Assembly: GCA_000442125.1 (NCBI GenBank)
Contig: KE546973.1
Location: 434,001 to 498,000, forward strand
From: Opeltia flavorubescens
Taxonomy: Eukaryota > Ascomycota > Lecanoromycetes > Teloschistales > Teloschistaceae
Length of the DNA: 64,000 nt
Reading direction: 5' to 3'
Numbering within the stretch: position 1 is the stretch's first letter; every line of letters begins with the position of its first letter. A program made the translations under genes and the position numbers. A model generated the notes under the pieces. The model saw only the letters and a program-made list of their open reading frames with translations, had not been told where the DNA came from and searched no databases. Below, one piece after another: positions 34,885 through 45,031 of the stretch.

Positions 34885-35856
34885 TCATGCTGTAGCATTG
34901 ATAGTATTTGTAGCTGGTTGTGCTTGGAGTACGTTGCCCGGCACGTTTGGCCACGGCTTCTTAATGGCATCGGAAAGCTTCACGAGACAACCATCTGGAC
35001 CGGGGATGCAGCCTGCGCAATGGAGGTTAGTAAAGTGAGAATCATCGCAACGGGCAGAGTGTAGCCGACCTCGTAAGACAACAAGCCCCTTTTCATCATC
35101 CACTTTTACCACCTTGCAATTCTGTGTCGTGACCTGATGGCCCCCCATACGCCCCGCCATCTTTTTCCCTGGATAGACTCTTGACCCACCACCTTGAGAT
35201 TGTCCGGCCGAGCCCATTGCTCGATGTGTTAGAGAGACACCGTGGGACGCTGGCTGTCCGTGAAAGCCATGCCTTTTCATCACACCCGCAAAGCCCATAC
35301 CCCTTGAATTTGCTCGCGCATCGACGTATTGCCCTTCCTGAAACCATGAAGCTCCAATTGTTTCTCCAATCCCTAATAAACCGTTTTCGTCTTGCACCTT
35401 AAATTCGACAAGATGCCTCTTTGGGCTGACCTGGCTTTCGGCGAAGTGCCCGAGGAGAGGTCTGGTCACGTTGCTAGGATGCTTCCATCCACTACCGACT
35501 TGAACTGCGAAGTATCCATTCCGTTGCCGTGTTTTGTGGGCCACCACCTGTACACGGTCCATCTGGACAACCGTGCAAGGAAAGCGACGACCTGTATCTG
35601 GCTCGTACATGGCTGTCATACCCTTTTTGGTTCCCAATGCACCAGTCCTGAGTGGTGTGGTAAATTTCTTCCGCTCCAAGGCAGCGGCAATGCTGGATTC
35701 GAGGATAGGAAGGTTCTTGCCTTGATTGAATCGGTTTGGTCGAGGTGTAGATATAGATTTGATTCCACGCTTCGGCACATCTTGTACAAATAGTCTAGGT
35801 ATCAAGAAATGAAGAGGCAGGCTCGAGGAGCACTGGCAAGTTTTAGTAGCCATCAT
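34885..35856 (-). CDS. mrpl9: mitochondrial large-subunit ribosomal protein uL3m
   Basis: This is the mitochondrial counterpart of ribosomal protein L3, which helps form the peptidyl-transferase region of the mitoribosome. Two exons (35856-35070 and 35012-34885), about 304 aa. After a basic/Ser-rich leader that fits a mitochondrial presequence come TGALGTKKGMTAMYEPDTG, then VTRPLLGHFAESQVSPKRHL, GFAGVMKRHGFHGQPASHG and GSRVYPGKKMAGRMGGHQVT. These are L3 signature blocks. The 57-base intron (GTCGGC donor, GCGCAG acceptor) joins GLVVLR to GCIPGPDGCLVKL. It is a multiple of three with no stop, so the frame stays open through it. The longer frame upstream of 35856 lacks an ATG; the ATG-ATG pair at 35856 is the best start. 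Confidence 0.93.
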   Translation of the reverse strand: MMATKTCQCSSSLPLHFLIPRLFVQDVPKRGIKSISTPRPNRFNQGKNLPILESSIAAALERKKFTTPLRTGALGTKKGMTAMYEPDTGRRFPCTVVQMDRVQVVAHKTRQRNGYFAVQVGSGWKHPSNVTRPLLGHFAESQVSPKRHLVEFKVQDENGLLGIGETIGASWFQEGQYVDARANSRGMGFAGVMKRHGFHGQPASHGVSLTHRAMGSAGQSQGGGSRVYPGKKMAGRMGGHQVTTQNCKVVKVDDEKGLVVLRGRLHSARCDDSHFTNLHCAGCIPGPDGCLVKLSDAIKKPWPNVPGNVLQAQPATNTINATA

Positions 35857-36418
35857 GGGAGACTGATTTCGTGACGAGCAGGCTCTCCGAGGACGTAGCT
35901 TCAAATTCGAGAATCACGAGGAACCAGCGCTAGTACCATCCGGGATTAGACTACGGGCAGCTCTCAAATTTCGAGCATTGATGATAGGAGGCGGAATAGT
36001 TGACTGGTCGAACATTCATGCATTATAGTCTACAGGCTTGCTTTGTTCTAGATCGGTGTACCAATATCTAGCTCTTTGGAATTATTTGGATTTTTCATCA
36101 TTGACCTTTTTACTTCAAGATTGGCAGAGATGACCCCACCCCTCATTGGACAGGAATTTGGTCATCAATGCTCGTTCGTATAAGAGTAGATGAACGGAGG
36201 AGAGGGCAAGCACCGTGGACATGCCACAAGTTTTTCAGAGTTGATTATTGCACAACGAGGGGAGAAGGATCGACAAAGTGCACGAACAAATGTAGTATTG
36301 GAGAATGGACGGCTCACCAAGAATCTTCGAGACCACGTATGTTCTACACGGAAACATAGAAGGCATGGCACATCATGAATTCTTCCAACCGTAATTATTG
36401 TGCCAAAAATCCAACCTC
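35857..36418. other. upstream region of the uL3m gene
   Basis: Between the uL3m start and the COA1 stop, both on the minus strand. It holds the uL3m promoter and the COA1 3' UTR. The overlapping 116-codon minus frame at 36165-36515 is a read-through of the COA1 last exon in another phase. Confidence 0.4.
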
Positions 36419-37057
36419 CTATGACTCTGCCTGCAAAGTAGTGTTCTTGAAAGGATCCTCTCTTCCAGCATCTAGAAGGTGCAGCTTTCGCCCATCCTCC
36501 AATTCCAAGGACCATTCTTGCGTCTCAAACTGCTCCACATCAGCATTCAGACCCATATACACCAGCTATCATGGACCAAGGGGCATAGGACTAACATATC
36601 CCATCCTCGTCCTCCTAATGCTCTTAAATCTCATCATGCCCCTACCCTTCGATCCTTTGACTCCAAATGAAATATCAATCTTCCCATGCAACTGGTTCAT
36701 CTGCCCCCATATCCACGGAAATTTGTCTCGGAAGTAAATCTGTTCACCCAATTCCCTTTGCCCAATCTCGCTGGTTCGGAGAGCGTAGAGCGTTGCGTTG
36801 ACGATAGATGAGGATGATTTTTGGTAGTTGAATATTCCCAAAGCGGATACGGTTATAATAGATATGAATATGGGGAGAGTCTTGAACCAGAGTTTCCGTG
36901 ATGATGGAATGGCGGGGAGAGCACGGTCAGATCTTCTTGACAAGAGAGGGCCATCGCCGGGGTTTGGGGCTGCGATCAAAGTGCGACGGGGGAATTTGAG
37001 GGAGTGGAGTGTGAATCGTGGTACTGCACAATTTGCACGGCCTAGTCGCGGAGGCAT
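36419..37057 (-). CDS. coa1: cytochrome c oxidase assembly factor Coa1
   Basis: Coa1 is an inner-membrane protein that acts with Shy1/Mss51 early in complex IV assembly, on the Cox1 maturation step. Two exons (37057-36596 and 36529-36419), about 190 aa. The first ~45 residues are basic and Ser/Arg-rich, as in a mitochondrial presequence. One transmembrane helix follows (LPIFISIITVSALGIFNY). The conserved intermembrane-space domain follows: GEQIYFRDKFPWIWGQMNQL, then HGKIDISFGVKG and MMRFKSIRRTRMGY, continued in exon 2 by FETQEWSLELEDGRKLHLLD. The intron has a GTTAGT donor and an AGCAG acceptor. The frame extends upstream, but the first ATG is at 37057. A gene on the opposite strand starts 155 bases away. 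Confidence 0.88.
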
Positions 37058-37212
37058 ATTCGCTATGATCTGAACTTGATGGGAATACTTGATGTCGGTC
37101 ACTCAGTGAATCTAGTCGCAATGACGAAGATTAATCTATGCCAAGCAAAAGGCGCCGAAGCTAATTCCATTGTAAGCAACAGCGTACTACATTGCTAGAC
37201 TTCTTTCACGAC
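37058..37212. promoter_or_regulatory. short divergent promoter between coa1 and a membrane-protein gene
   Basis: Only 155 bases separate two outward-facing start codons, so both genes must be driven from this stretch or from within each other's 5' parts. No TATA-like box is obvious on either strand. CAAT-like and GTCGCA elements are present but not diagnostic. Confidence 0.5.
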
Positions 37213-37938
37213 ATGTCTGCGGCACGACTTCGAAAAGGGTTCCGATATCCTTCTGGGGATGATAGTGAAGATGATATGCCACATGAGCTGGATGAAGAAG
37301 GTACTGGTCTTCTTCGGATGGATTGCTGTATATACTCAACTTAACGACAGTTAGAACAGGAGAAAATGATTAGCCAATTCAAGGAAGAGGATGAAGAGAA
37401 GAATCGTGTCTTCAAGGTTCATGCCAAAGACATCCATTCCAACATCTAATTTTCTCTAATTCTTTGTAGCGAATACTCGTGGCTTTACCACTGTTCTCTG
37501 CATTACCCTTCGTGCCAACCCTAGTCGCATCTGCTTCTTCATTGCAAATGCGACTGATTGGCACTCTTGGGATCAGCTCCCTTCTGTGTACCGTATACGT
37601 GATTCTTTCTGCCGACACCACCCATGCAACGGGAAACCCTGTCCCTCCAACATCAGGACAACAAACGCCCCTCCGAAGATACATTGACTATCTCAACGGC
37701 GGTCTGAGTTTCTTGGTGGGCTTAAATGCCTTTTATTTTAAAGGCAAGAAAGGTGTCGACGATGGGTTTTGGCTCCTTTGTACGCTGCCGAGTGGTGAGC
37801 ATCTATGATTTGCCGAGCAAATGGGATATCTTACACTGGCTAGTGATATTTTTGGTCGTAATCCTAGCTCGTCATGTCATGCTATCTGTAGACATTAAGG
37901 GCCTGGAGAAGTTTAAATATCCATACAAGGGAGCTTGA
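37213..37938 (+). CDS. small multi-pass membrane protein of unknown function
   Basis: Four exons (37213-37300, 37355-37416, 37470-37794, 37844-37938), about 189 aa. All joins keep phase, with GTACTG/GTTAG, GTTCAT/TTGTAG and GTGAGC/GGCTAG splice sites. The N-terminus is charged and soluble (MSAARLRKGFRYPSGDDSED, then a Glu/Lys-rich helix). Four hydrophobic segments follow: LVALPLFSALPFVPTLVASA, LIGTLGISSLLCTVYVILSA, GGLSFLVGLNAFYF and VIFLVVILARHVML. It ends in a basic tail KGLEKFKYPYKGA. This looks like an ER or mitochondrial membrane protein conserved in filamentous fungi; I do not recognise a named family. Confidence 0.75.
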
Positions 37939-38048
37939 TAAACGACGATCACCGGTCGCTACCGAGCCAAAATGTGGATGTTACATAGTTGAAGTGTCAT
38001 TCAGAGACGGTGGGTCGCGAGCCAGGAAGGACGGAGGTCATTCGGCCA

Positions 38049-38631
38049 TCAAGCAATATGGATCGATGATTTTTCGACTGACTGGGAGCGTTCGCCAAAG
38101 AATCTCAGCTGCTTCCACTGATCTAGCTCTTCGATAGCCTCAACATCAAGCACTCGTTCAGGCAGACACATGCCCATGCTATCATTCAGAAGCGCCAGAG
38201 TCACAGTGAAGTGGTTGAATGCTGAAGAGACAATCTCATTCCGTGCCTTTGCTTGTGTAGGAGGGAAATTTTTGACGCTTCGGCAAGATTAGTCCCACGC
38301 CCAACTAATGCTTGCGTGCTTGAGAATAGCCCAAGTGGACCTACTCTCGCTTCTGACGACTTGTCTGTTCCTGCCACCACCAGACATGTAGTAGACTCTT
38401 CAATAGTCGGTGCTCGAATCCCCTTTCTTTAGCTGCATATTCGAGGAATTGAAGTGTATTCGCAATCTTGCAAGGATTGAAAGCGGCAGCAGTGTTGCGG
38501 CGAAAAGAAAGTCGGAGCTGACTCCTGACCGTGTACCGTGACGGTGATGAGAATTGTACGGCACGTAGTGAATGGCGATAGAGATCGCGGTAGGATTTCA
38601 CAATCTCATGCTTTTTAGCATGTAGAGACAT
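38049..38631 (-). CDS. LYR-motif protein (DUF1763-like), probably mitochondrial
   Basis: Exon 1 begins at an ATG at 38631 and encodes IVKSYRDLYRHSLRAVQFSS, an LYR motif near the N-terminus as in the Complex1_LYR superfamily. RNTAAAFNPCKIANTLQFLE and LLKSLLHVWWW follow. LYR proteins act with mitochondrial acyl-carrier protein in respiratory-complex and Fe-S assembly or in mitoribosome biogenesis. One frame stops at 38341 after 96 codons. About 100 bases further on, another minus frame reads like the expected continuation (ARNEIVSSAFNHFTVTLALL, then NDSMGMCLPERVLD) and stops at 38049. I therefore favour a two-exon gene (about 38631-38361 and 38251-38049, 157 aa) with weak splice sites. The shorter single-exon form cannot be excluded. 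Confidence 0.68.
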
Positions 38632-39064
38632 CTATCTCATAGCTAAGAATGAAAAGAAACCAGGCTAGCAAGAGTGGCAGGTTGCCAATTGAGTGCGGCT
38701 CTTCCTTACGCTAGCGTCGCCTCGGCGATCTCAGACAATCAACCTCCGAGACGCCTTCTCAAACTCGAAATTCTCGTCATATACCCAAATACTCACCATC
38801 AGGACCTGCAGATAATTCCCGACTAGCCCTCTCCCAGGCCGCAACTTCACGTGATCCGTTTGTCTGGTAGTAGCTGAGCTGCGAAACTTGACAGGTCCAG
38901 TGTTAGAGACGCGGTGTCCGACACAAGTACCCCCTGTCAGAGGACTGTGATCATGACAAACCTAGAGTTTTCCTCTGCGGATTTTCATTGGTTGTGTAAC
39001 ACCGGATGTCTCTATCTTCCCTTGTGATTCTTTCTTTTTGATTATCTTCTCTTTCGTGTAAAGT
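38632..39064. promoter_or_regulatory. divergent promoter region, LYR gene / DUF2293 gene
   Basis: The LYR-motif gene and the DUF2293 gene start back to back with 433 bases between their ATGs. The sequence is mixed, with T-rich leader sequence just before 39065. No specific site is recognised. Confidence 0.45.
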
Positions 39065-42000
39065 ATGGCTCGAGTACATGCAAAGCGTACAGTGGCGCCA
39101 GTCCGCACTGGCGCCCATAGACATGGTAAGACTAACGAGCAGCGCAAGCCATCGTATAAGGTTATATTGGAGGAGATGACCGAGAAAAAAAAGAAACTAC
39201 ATACAACCGTAGGTTCAGGTAGTGACCAGTCTGGACAAAATTACTTAACATATCTCTAAGTTGTCATTCAAAACGGAAGCTCCCCCAGGCTATACTTTCA
39301 TCGCGGCAGGAGATCCAAGGCTTACTTCGAAATGTAAAGAAATATCCAGAACGCAGGGTCTGGTTGTCTATATTGTCTCAGTGAGTATGGGATCCTTCAA
39401 ATCATCGGTCATGCCTTAACAGTAAATAAGACATCGCGGACAAACTCTTTAAGTGAGCAGGTCGGACGTCTAGGCTACCATTTCCCAAGCACTGTTGTTG
39501 AACAAGCATGTCAACTACTCGGTCTTACAATGGCAAGATCGGGCAATGTCCACTACGATGAAGAGCATTTTCATCCTCACACAAGACGTACTAAACGCAG
39601 CGCGCAACATGCTCATTTGAAAGGGAAGCAAGCCTCAAAACCTCGAGCAGCATCAGCAGGCATGGAGATGGATCAAGAAGAGATCAATGCTCGAGCATCC
39701 TTCGCAATCAGAGATCTTTTCCCTAAGATTCCTAACCAGGACGTGGAACATATCGTTGCCCAAGCTTTCCAGAAGGTAGAAGAAACTCTGCTACCTCCAT
39801 TACTACGCTGATAAGCTTTAGGGCAAGTCTCGAGTTGGGACTGCAGTCGACCAACCATTCGTTAGAAGGGTGCACTTGGCAGTAGGGGCTTACATCCGAC
39901 ATACGTACACTGATTATGACAGGCTACTCAAAAGCCATAGCTACCTCGATGCGAGAGCTATAGTGCAGCCATTTACGCTTGACAAGATTATCGAATGGCG
40001 TGATGAGAAGGACGAACCAGACGCCGTGGAAGATATCCTAAGAGAGGTGATCGTCATTTCTGACGATGAAGAGGATGAAACGAGCCATGATGAGGTTGAT
40101 ACTGACCGCGAAAACAGCATCGAGATCATCTCAAGCCATGAGATCGCAAGCGATGTACAAGTCAAGCTTCTTGACTATAGCGCTTTGGATGAGAGGTCCC
40201 GCCACGAGCGTCCTACAAGTCCAGATGACGATTGGGCGCCAAGTGTCAAATTCATCAGACGGCTCTCGACTCCGCCACCACAAACAGCTCATCGACGTCA
40301 AGGCTGGGCCAATCGTCAGCAAGCCCACCGTAATCGGGTCTGGCAAGAGGCTGTTAATCGCCGAAGGAACAAGACCCAAGCAGTCCCTGGCAACACTGTG
40401 GAGAGCCCTTATAATAGACTAGACGTTCGTGTACCCTTCCAGCATCATGCTCAATCAATGGATATACCACGGACCGAGCACAAGCTCTGGCCTGGGCACA
40501 CTGAAGCCAGACGTATACATGCGGAAGATGGAGGTGCCCAGTCCTCTGTCGTAGTTCTGCAAAAGCGTCGGAACTACGAGAACGAAAAGGTAAGTTGATA
40601 CCATGTAAAATTTGCATTTTCACCCACGGTTCTTGAAGGCTGACAAGGGCAAAGCCCAATGCTCTCGAGGCCCTGCGGCCAAGCAAAGAGCTGGCCCAAA
40701 TCCCTGATACTCCATCTGGTCGTACTGTTACCTATATACCAAGGCGTAGATATTTGATCGATGATGTCGATGAAGTACCTCGCCCTGTGGTCCGACTTAC
40801 GAGTCGAGTGAGTCAACGACCGGCTATCGCCGGACCTGTATATCTTGAACCCGAGAAGGCTATTCCGTCTGTCGAGGATGATCCGATTGCACATGGCGGG
40901 CAAGAACCACGACGAAAAGGAACCCAACCCTCACACTTAGACAATCTTTTCCAGGATCGCTCCGCTGGCCCGAGAATCATCGAACTTCATGATGACGCAT
41001 CGTCACCAGCTCAGAAGCGGCGTCGAGTTGAAGATGTCGTTACACCGTCGTCCAAGGTAATGTACAAATATGATCGTGATGAACCTTCTTCTGCATCCAT
41101 GCCTTTCAGGCCTAATCATTTTGATGGGTATTTCTTTCCGGAGGCTACGCCCAGTAGCCAAGTGCAACAGAAACGACCAGAGTATGATCAAAGCACACCA
41201 CGTCTCATGGACTCGGTACCTCGCACAAATCTCATGCGTGACTTTGCTGGCGCTAATCCTTTTGATGGTGTTTCTCACTATACAAGCAGAAATACTGTTG
41301 AGGAGAAGCACGCTACTTATATACCATCAGATACGCGTTTTGAGTACGAGCGACACTTGCACCCTCCTACATCGCAGCCTCAATCTCGCCGGTTTGAAAA
41401 TATCCCTCCAGAGACAAATTCTCGTGCAAATGTTTCTAGGTTTATGCTGCCATCCAAAGTTCCACCATTGCATCCTCCATCTACATCCTCCTATCCTTCA
41501 TCTTATATGTACCCTTCAAACTTGACCAATGTGGCACGGCCCAACGAGTCGCGAGAACGCATTTTTCATGAAGCATTTGTTCAGCTCAAGCCACCAGAAC
41601 ATATGGAACAAAACGGCGAAAGGTATGCTTACGTTAGGCCCGCTTTAGATCGCGCATACGAAGTTTCTGGTCGTATACCGTCTTCGGCCGCTGGATCTGC
41701 AAATTACCCGCTTGAATCACCACATCAGAACTATAAGCATGACCAAAACGTGATACAAACCTCACCACTCCGCAAGCTAGACTGCCCTGAAGGCGTTCGG
41801 GGTAGCTCATGCAATCGAGTGGGAGATAATGGATTCACGAGAATGGATCAGCTAGAGGAACACCTCAGAATGGTGCATAATCTAGAACCACCGTTTTGGA
41901 GGCCTGCACCGGGACAGAATCCTTTCGGTCACACTTCGAACACGTACAGCGATGAAGCCCATATGGGACGCCCGAAAAACTTGCAGAGAAGTGGTTATCC

Positions 42001-42297
42001 GCAAAGAGGCGGAAATCAGGAGGTTATCTATATCGACTCCAGCCCAGTATTGGAAGAACGGTAAGGGAGTATTCGGCTCCTCAACGAAAAGTTTCGGTTA
42101 GCTCACATTACGGTTCATATGACTGATAAGTGAACAGGCAATTTGTCCTTACACGACGTGATGGGGCCCCCGTTGTTAGATATGGCTCCCCAGCATTCCA
42201 GCATACCAATGAGCGTTATGGCGGTCATAGTGACCGAGACGATCGCCAATTGCATCATGATTCTATTGGCCGACATCAAATAATTCGGATGATTTGA
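39065..42297 (+). CDS. DUF2293 domain protein, long disordered C-terminus
   Basis: Six exons (39065-39208, 39261-39380, 39431-39775, 39822-40589, 40655-42060, 42138-42297), about 980 aa, all in phase. The conserved N-terminal part includes LSFKTEAPPGYTFIAAGDPR, then SEQVGRLGYHFPSTVVEQAC. The DUF2293 core follows (about residues 160-260): IRDLFPKIPNQDVEHIVAQA, then GKSRVGTAVD and VHLAVGAYIRHTYTDYD. The region after it is acidic (VIVISDDEEDETSHDEVD, a possible SUMO-interacting pattern with flanking acids). It then becomes long and disordered, with a possible CxxxxGxxGSSC...H zinc-finger-like piece near residue 880 (CPEGVRGSSCNRVGDNGFTR, with an LEEHLRMVH tail). The molecular function of DUF2293 is not known to me. 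Some acceptors are AAG rather than CAG, so exon edges may shift by a few codons. Confidence 0.82.
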
Positions 42298-43265
42298 AAG
42301 CACCCGAGGCAGCATCATAGTACTGGAGGCGGAAATATTCTACAAATGGAAGCGTTAAGATACCCATGATCGAGCAAGCATTAGCAGGGGAGCAGTGAGC
42401 TTAGGTGATATTAATAGCATATCATTTTACTGTCTGTGCCATTGAATATTTGAAGGTATCGACAAGTGTTATAGTTGTGCCAATGACATATGTGATTAAT
42501 TTTGCACGTTGGCTACGCAAGGAACTAATAGGGATGATCGTAACCGATTGGTGTGGTCAATCATTGCATGTGAAAGCCTTCGGTGAAACTCAATAGCTTA
42601 TGTATTTACACCATAAAAGGAGTTCGGGGCGGTCAAGTGAATAATAATTCATGCAAACGACTGACTGGTCTTTGTTTTATGTTTAATTGGATATCTGGCT
42701 GTTCTCTATGCTTGAGAGGGAGGAGACGGTGACAATATATATTCAACAAGTCGTCGGAGAACACTCCGTGTATTTCAAACCCTGCCAAGAGAAGTGGGGC
42801 CGTGAAAACGCTCTAGTCTCTCTCTTCTTTGTCATTACGCAACTTGCAAATCCAAGGCAAGTTCAGGTCTATTACAATAACACATTTCAGTGTCTGTTTC
42901 AAGTACACTCCAGCATCTTTACTATTGACGAAACAATTGCTCCAGATCAAGTCAATACCCTGCAAGCGCTGCATGCACCCCACCTTTCCAAGCTCACAGA
43001 AACCTCAACCACCGCTCCAATTCCACCTCATACATGGCTCTCCATCACATTTGAAGGCCTCTACTGAATCGGATCTCCATCAAAACCCGCTGCAACTTGT
43101 TTTCTATCCGATCCGGACTTCACCTAGTATACTACACAGCCCAAGAGCAGTCGATCGCGATATGAGATGACCCTTCATGGAACGGTTCTGGGTATCTGCT
43201 CGATTACGATAGCCTTAAGGCTTCGGCCACCTTAAGGGCCGACCATTTCCAACAAGCTGCCTGGC
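42298..43265. other. intergenic, no supported gene
   Basis: 3' side of the DUF2293 gene and upstream region of the carrier gene. Frames of 126 and 113 codons at 42687-43170 overlap each other in different phases and have no motifs. I do not call them. Confidence 0.4.
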
Positions 43266-44804
43266 ATGAGCATGCCTGATATACGCAGCAATGGAGGCAG
43301 TCCTCCACCCAAGCCTGCCATCACTTCTCCGCTCATCCCTAACCCTCAGCAACGCAAACACTGGGCCAAGCAATACCGGACCGAAATAGCTGCCAGCTCA
43401 AGCAGCTTACTTTCTACCTTTGCAGCTGTGAGTCATTCCCGTTGATCAACCGAAATGCTGTAGGCCACTGCTCATATGTAGTAGTACCCCCTTGATTCGG
43501 TCAAGACTCGAATGCAGGCGTATGTATCGCTGCTCGGGTTATGAGAAATAGAAGGGACAAGATTGATCTTGGCTAGTTATCGTTTCAACCACTTTGTCGA
43601 CTGTGTTCAGCACACTTACAAGACAGAGCGTTTCAAAGGCTTTTGGCGTGGTGCGTGTTATGCCCTCCTCCATCCTAGTACAACATTATTACTCGATCAT
43701 CTATCATCATTCCACCCACATGATACACCTCCACAGGCATTTTCCTACCTTTTGGCTTCTTTGGCAGACATCGATCAGGTCACGTGCTCAATTACGGTTT
43801 TGGTCGATTTTGGCTTAGCAGAACGGTACACATGGCTAATGTGTTTTTTCACTACAGGTTGTCTTGCTCCAATGGCTAGTGTGACCCTCGTCCGGACAGT
43901 CTCGTTTTCCATCTACCAAAAAGCGAAGTATACCTACTCCGCTGCGATAGGAAGGGCAACGGGAGAAGAGCCTCTGGTCACGGTCAACAGGCCTGGAAGC
44001 ATCCCAACACCAGGCACTATCCTGTGCTTTGGCACAGCAGGGGCGACAGCTGGTGGACTTGTTGCAATCATTGCATGTGAGTGCCAGTGTCCCGACATAT
44101 CCGAAGTCATCAAGCTAACAAGATCCAAGGTCCCTTTGAGTTAACAAAACTCTCTGCGCAAATCTCAGTCCTTATGGCCCGCAGCAACACGTCCAGCGTT
44201 GACGATCCGGTCAGGTCTAGTTATCAACAGAAAGGGACATACAGTACAGCAAAGAACATCATCATGCATCGGGGTGTTATGGGTCTATATTCTGGTTTCG
44301 GGTTTCATTTGTGTAAGGCCTATCTTGCTGCTTATGTGCGATAGATACTGACGGAAAGATGTGCAGTGAGAGATACTATCGGTACCGCAATCTATTTCAC
44401 GACTTACGAAAGCGTCAAACAACTCCTTGTCAAGTTTCAGGGCAGTGACTCTCCTACTTCACCATTGTCTGTTGCTACAGCTGGTGGCCTTTGTGGCTTA
44501 GTTTCATGGGCATGCGTATGTTTCAGCCCACTCCGCAGTCGTCTGAAGATTCTCTACTAATCTTTTTTGTTCCGCACCCTAGATCTATCCTATCGACTCT
44601 GCCAAAACACATTATCAGCGGAACTGCCTCACAAAAGCAAAAGGGCAGCCTGTGAAAATACCGCGGATTCAGTTCAACAAGGCTTCCATGTATAGAGGTC
44701 TTGGCGTTTCGATGGCAAGGTCTTGCGTAATCAATACCATTTTCTTTTCTAGCTTTGAATTGATAAAGAAGAGGATCAATAGTCTACCAGATTCTGTCAA
44801 TTGA
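43266..44804 (+). CDS. mitochondrial carrier family (SLC25-type) transporter
   Basis: Seven exons (43266-43427, 43485-43519, 43577-43650, 43858-44076, 44130-44312, 44367-44515, 44583-44804), about 293 aa, the usual carrier size. The threefold carrier signature is present: YPLDSVKTRMQA in repeat 1, CPFELTKL (degenerate) in repeat 2 and YPIDSAKTHYQ in repeat 3. Each is followed by a G-containing loop (FKGFWRG, GVMGLYSGFG, MYRGLGVS). It should sit in the mitochondrial inner membrane and exchange small metabolites. The contact residues are not enough for me to name the substrate; acylcarnitine- or amino-acid-type (YMC-like) carriers are the nearest in feel. Intron 3 is 207 bases, a multiple of three and stop-free, much longer than the other introns. 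Confidence 0.88.
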
Positions 44805-44997
44805 AGTCTTGCTGAATGGGGTTGAATGGTAGGTCGAGTACCTGTATTTGGGTGGAGTTGAAATGAGGACTTGCACAAACAGCGAATTTTAAGGGTTGTT
44901 TTCATGGAGTTACCAGTCGTGGTAACGATTTGGGGGCGACAGGCTCGCAGGATAATCTAATGCATGGAATTCCTGCATTCTGGGACAATAATGTATA

Positions 44998-45031
44998 TCC
45001 CTTTGTCCGCTGCCTATGCGGGATCGCGCTA
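44998..45031 (+). repeat. left terminal inverted repeat
   Basis: Starts tccctttgtccgctgcctat and ends gcgcta. It is preceded by TA at 44996-44997 and is an exact inverse of 47209-47242. A short shared subterminal word (cttggcg) lies about 20 bases inside. Confidence 0.92.

Noticed and set aside
42687-43170. Overlapping 126- and 113-codon plus frames
   Set aside because: Two phases of the same DNA are open at once because the region is A/C/T-rich. Neither has motifs or splice partners.
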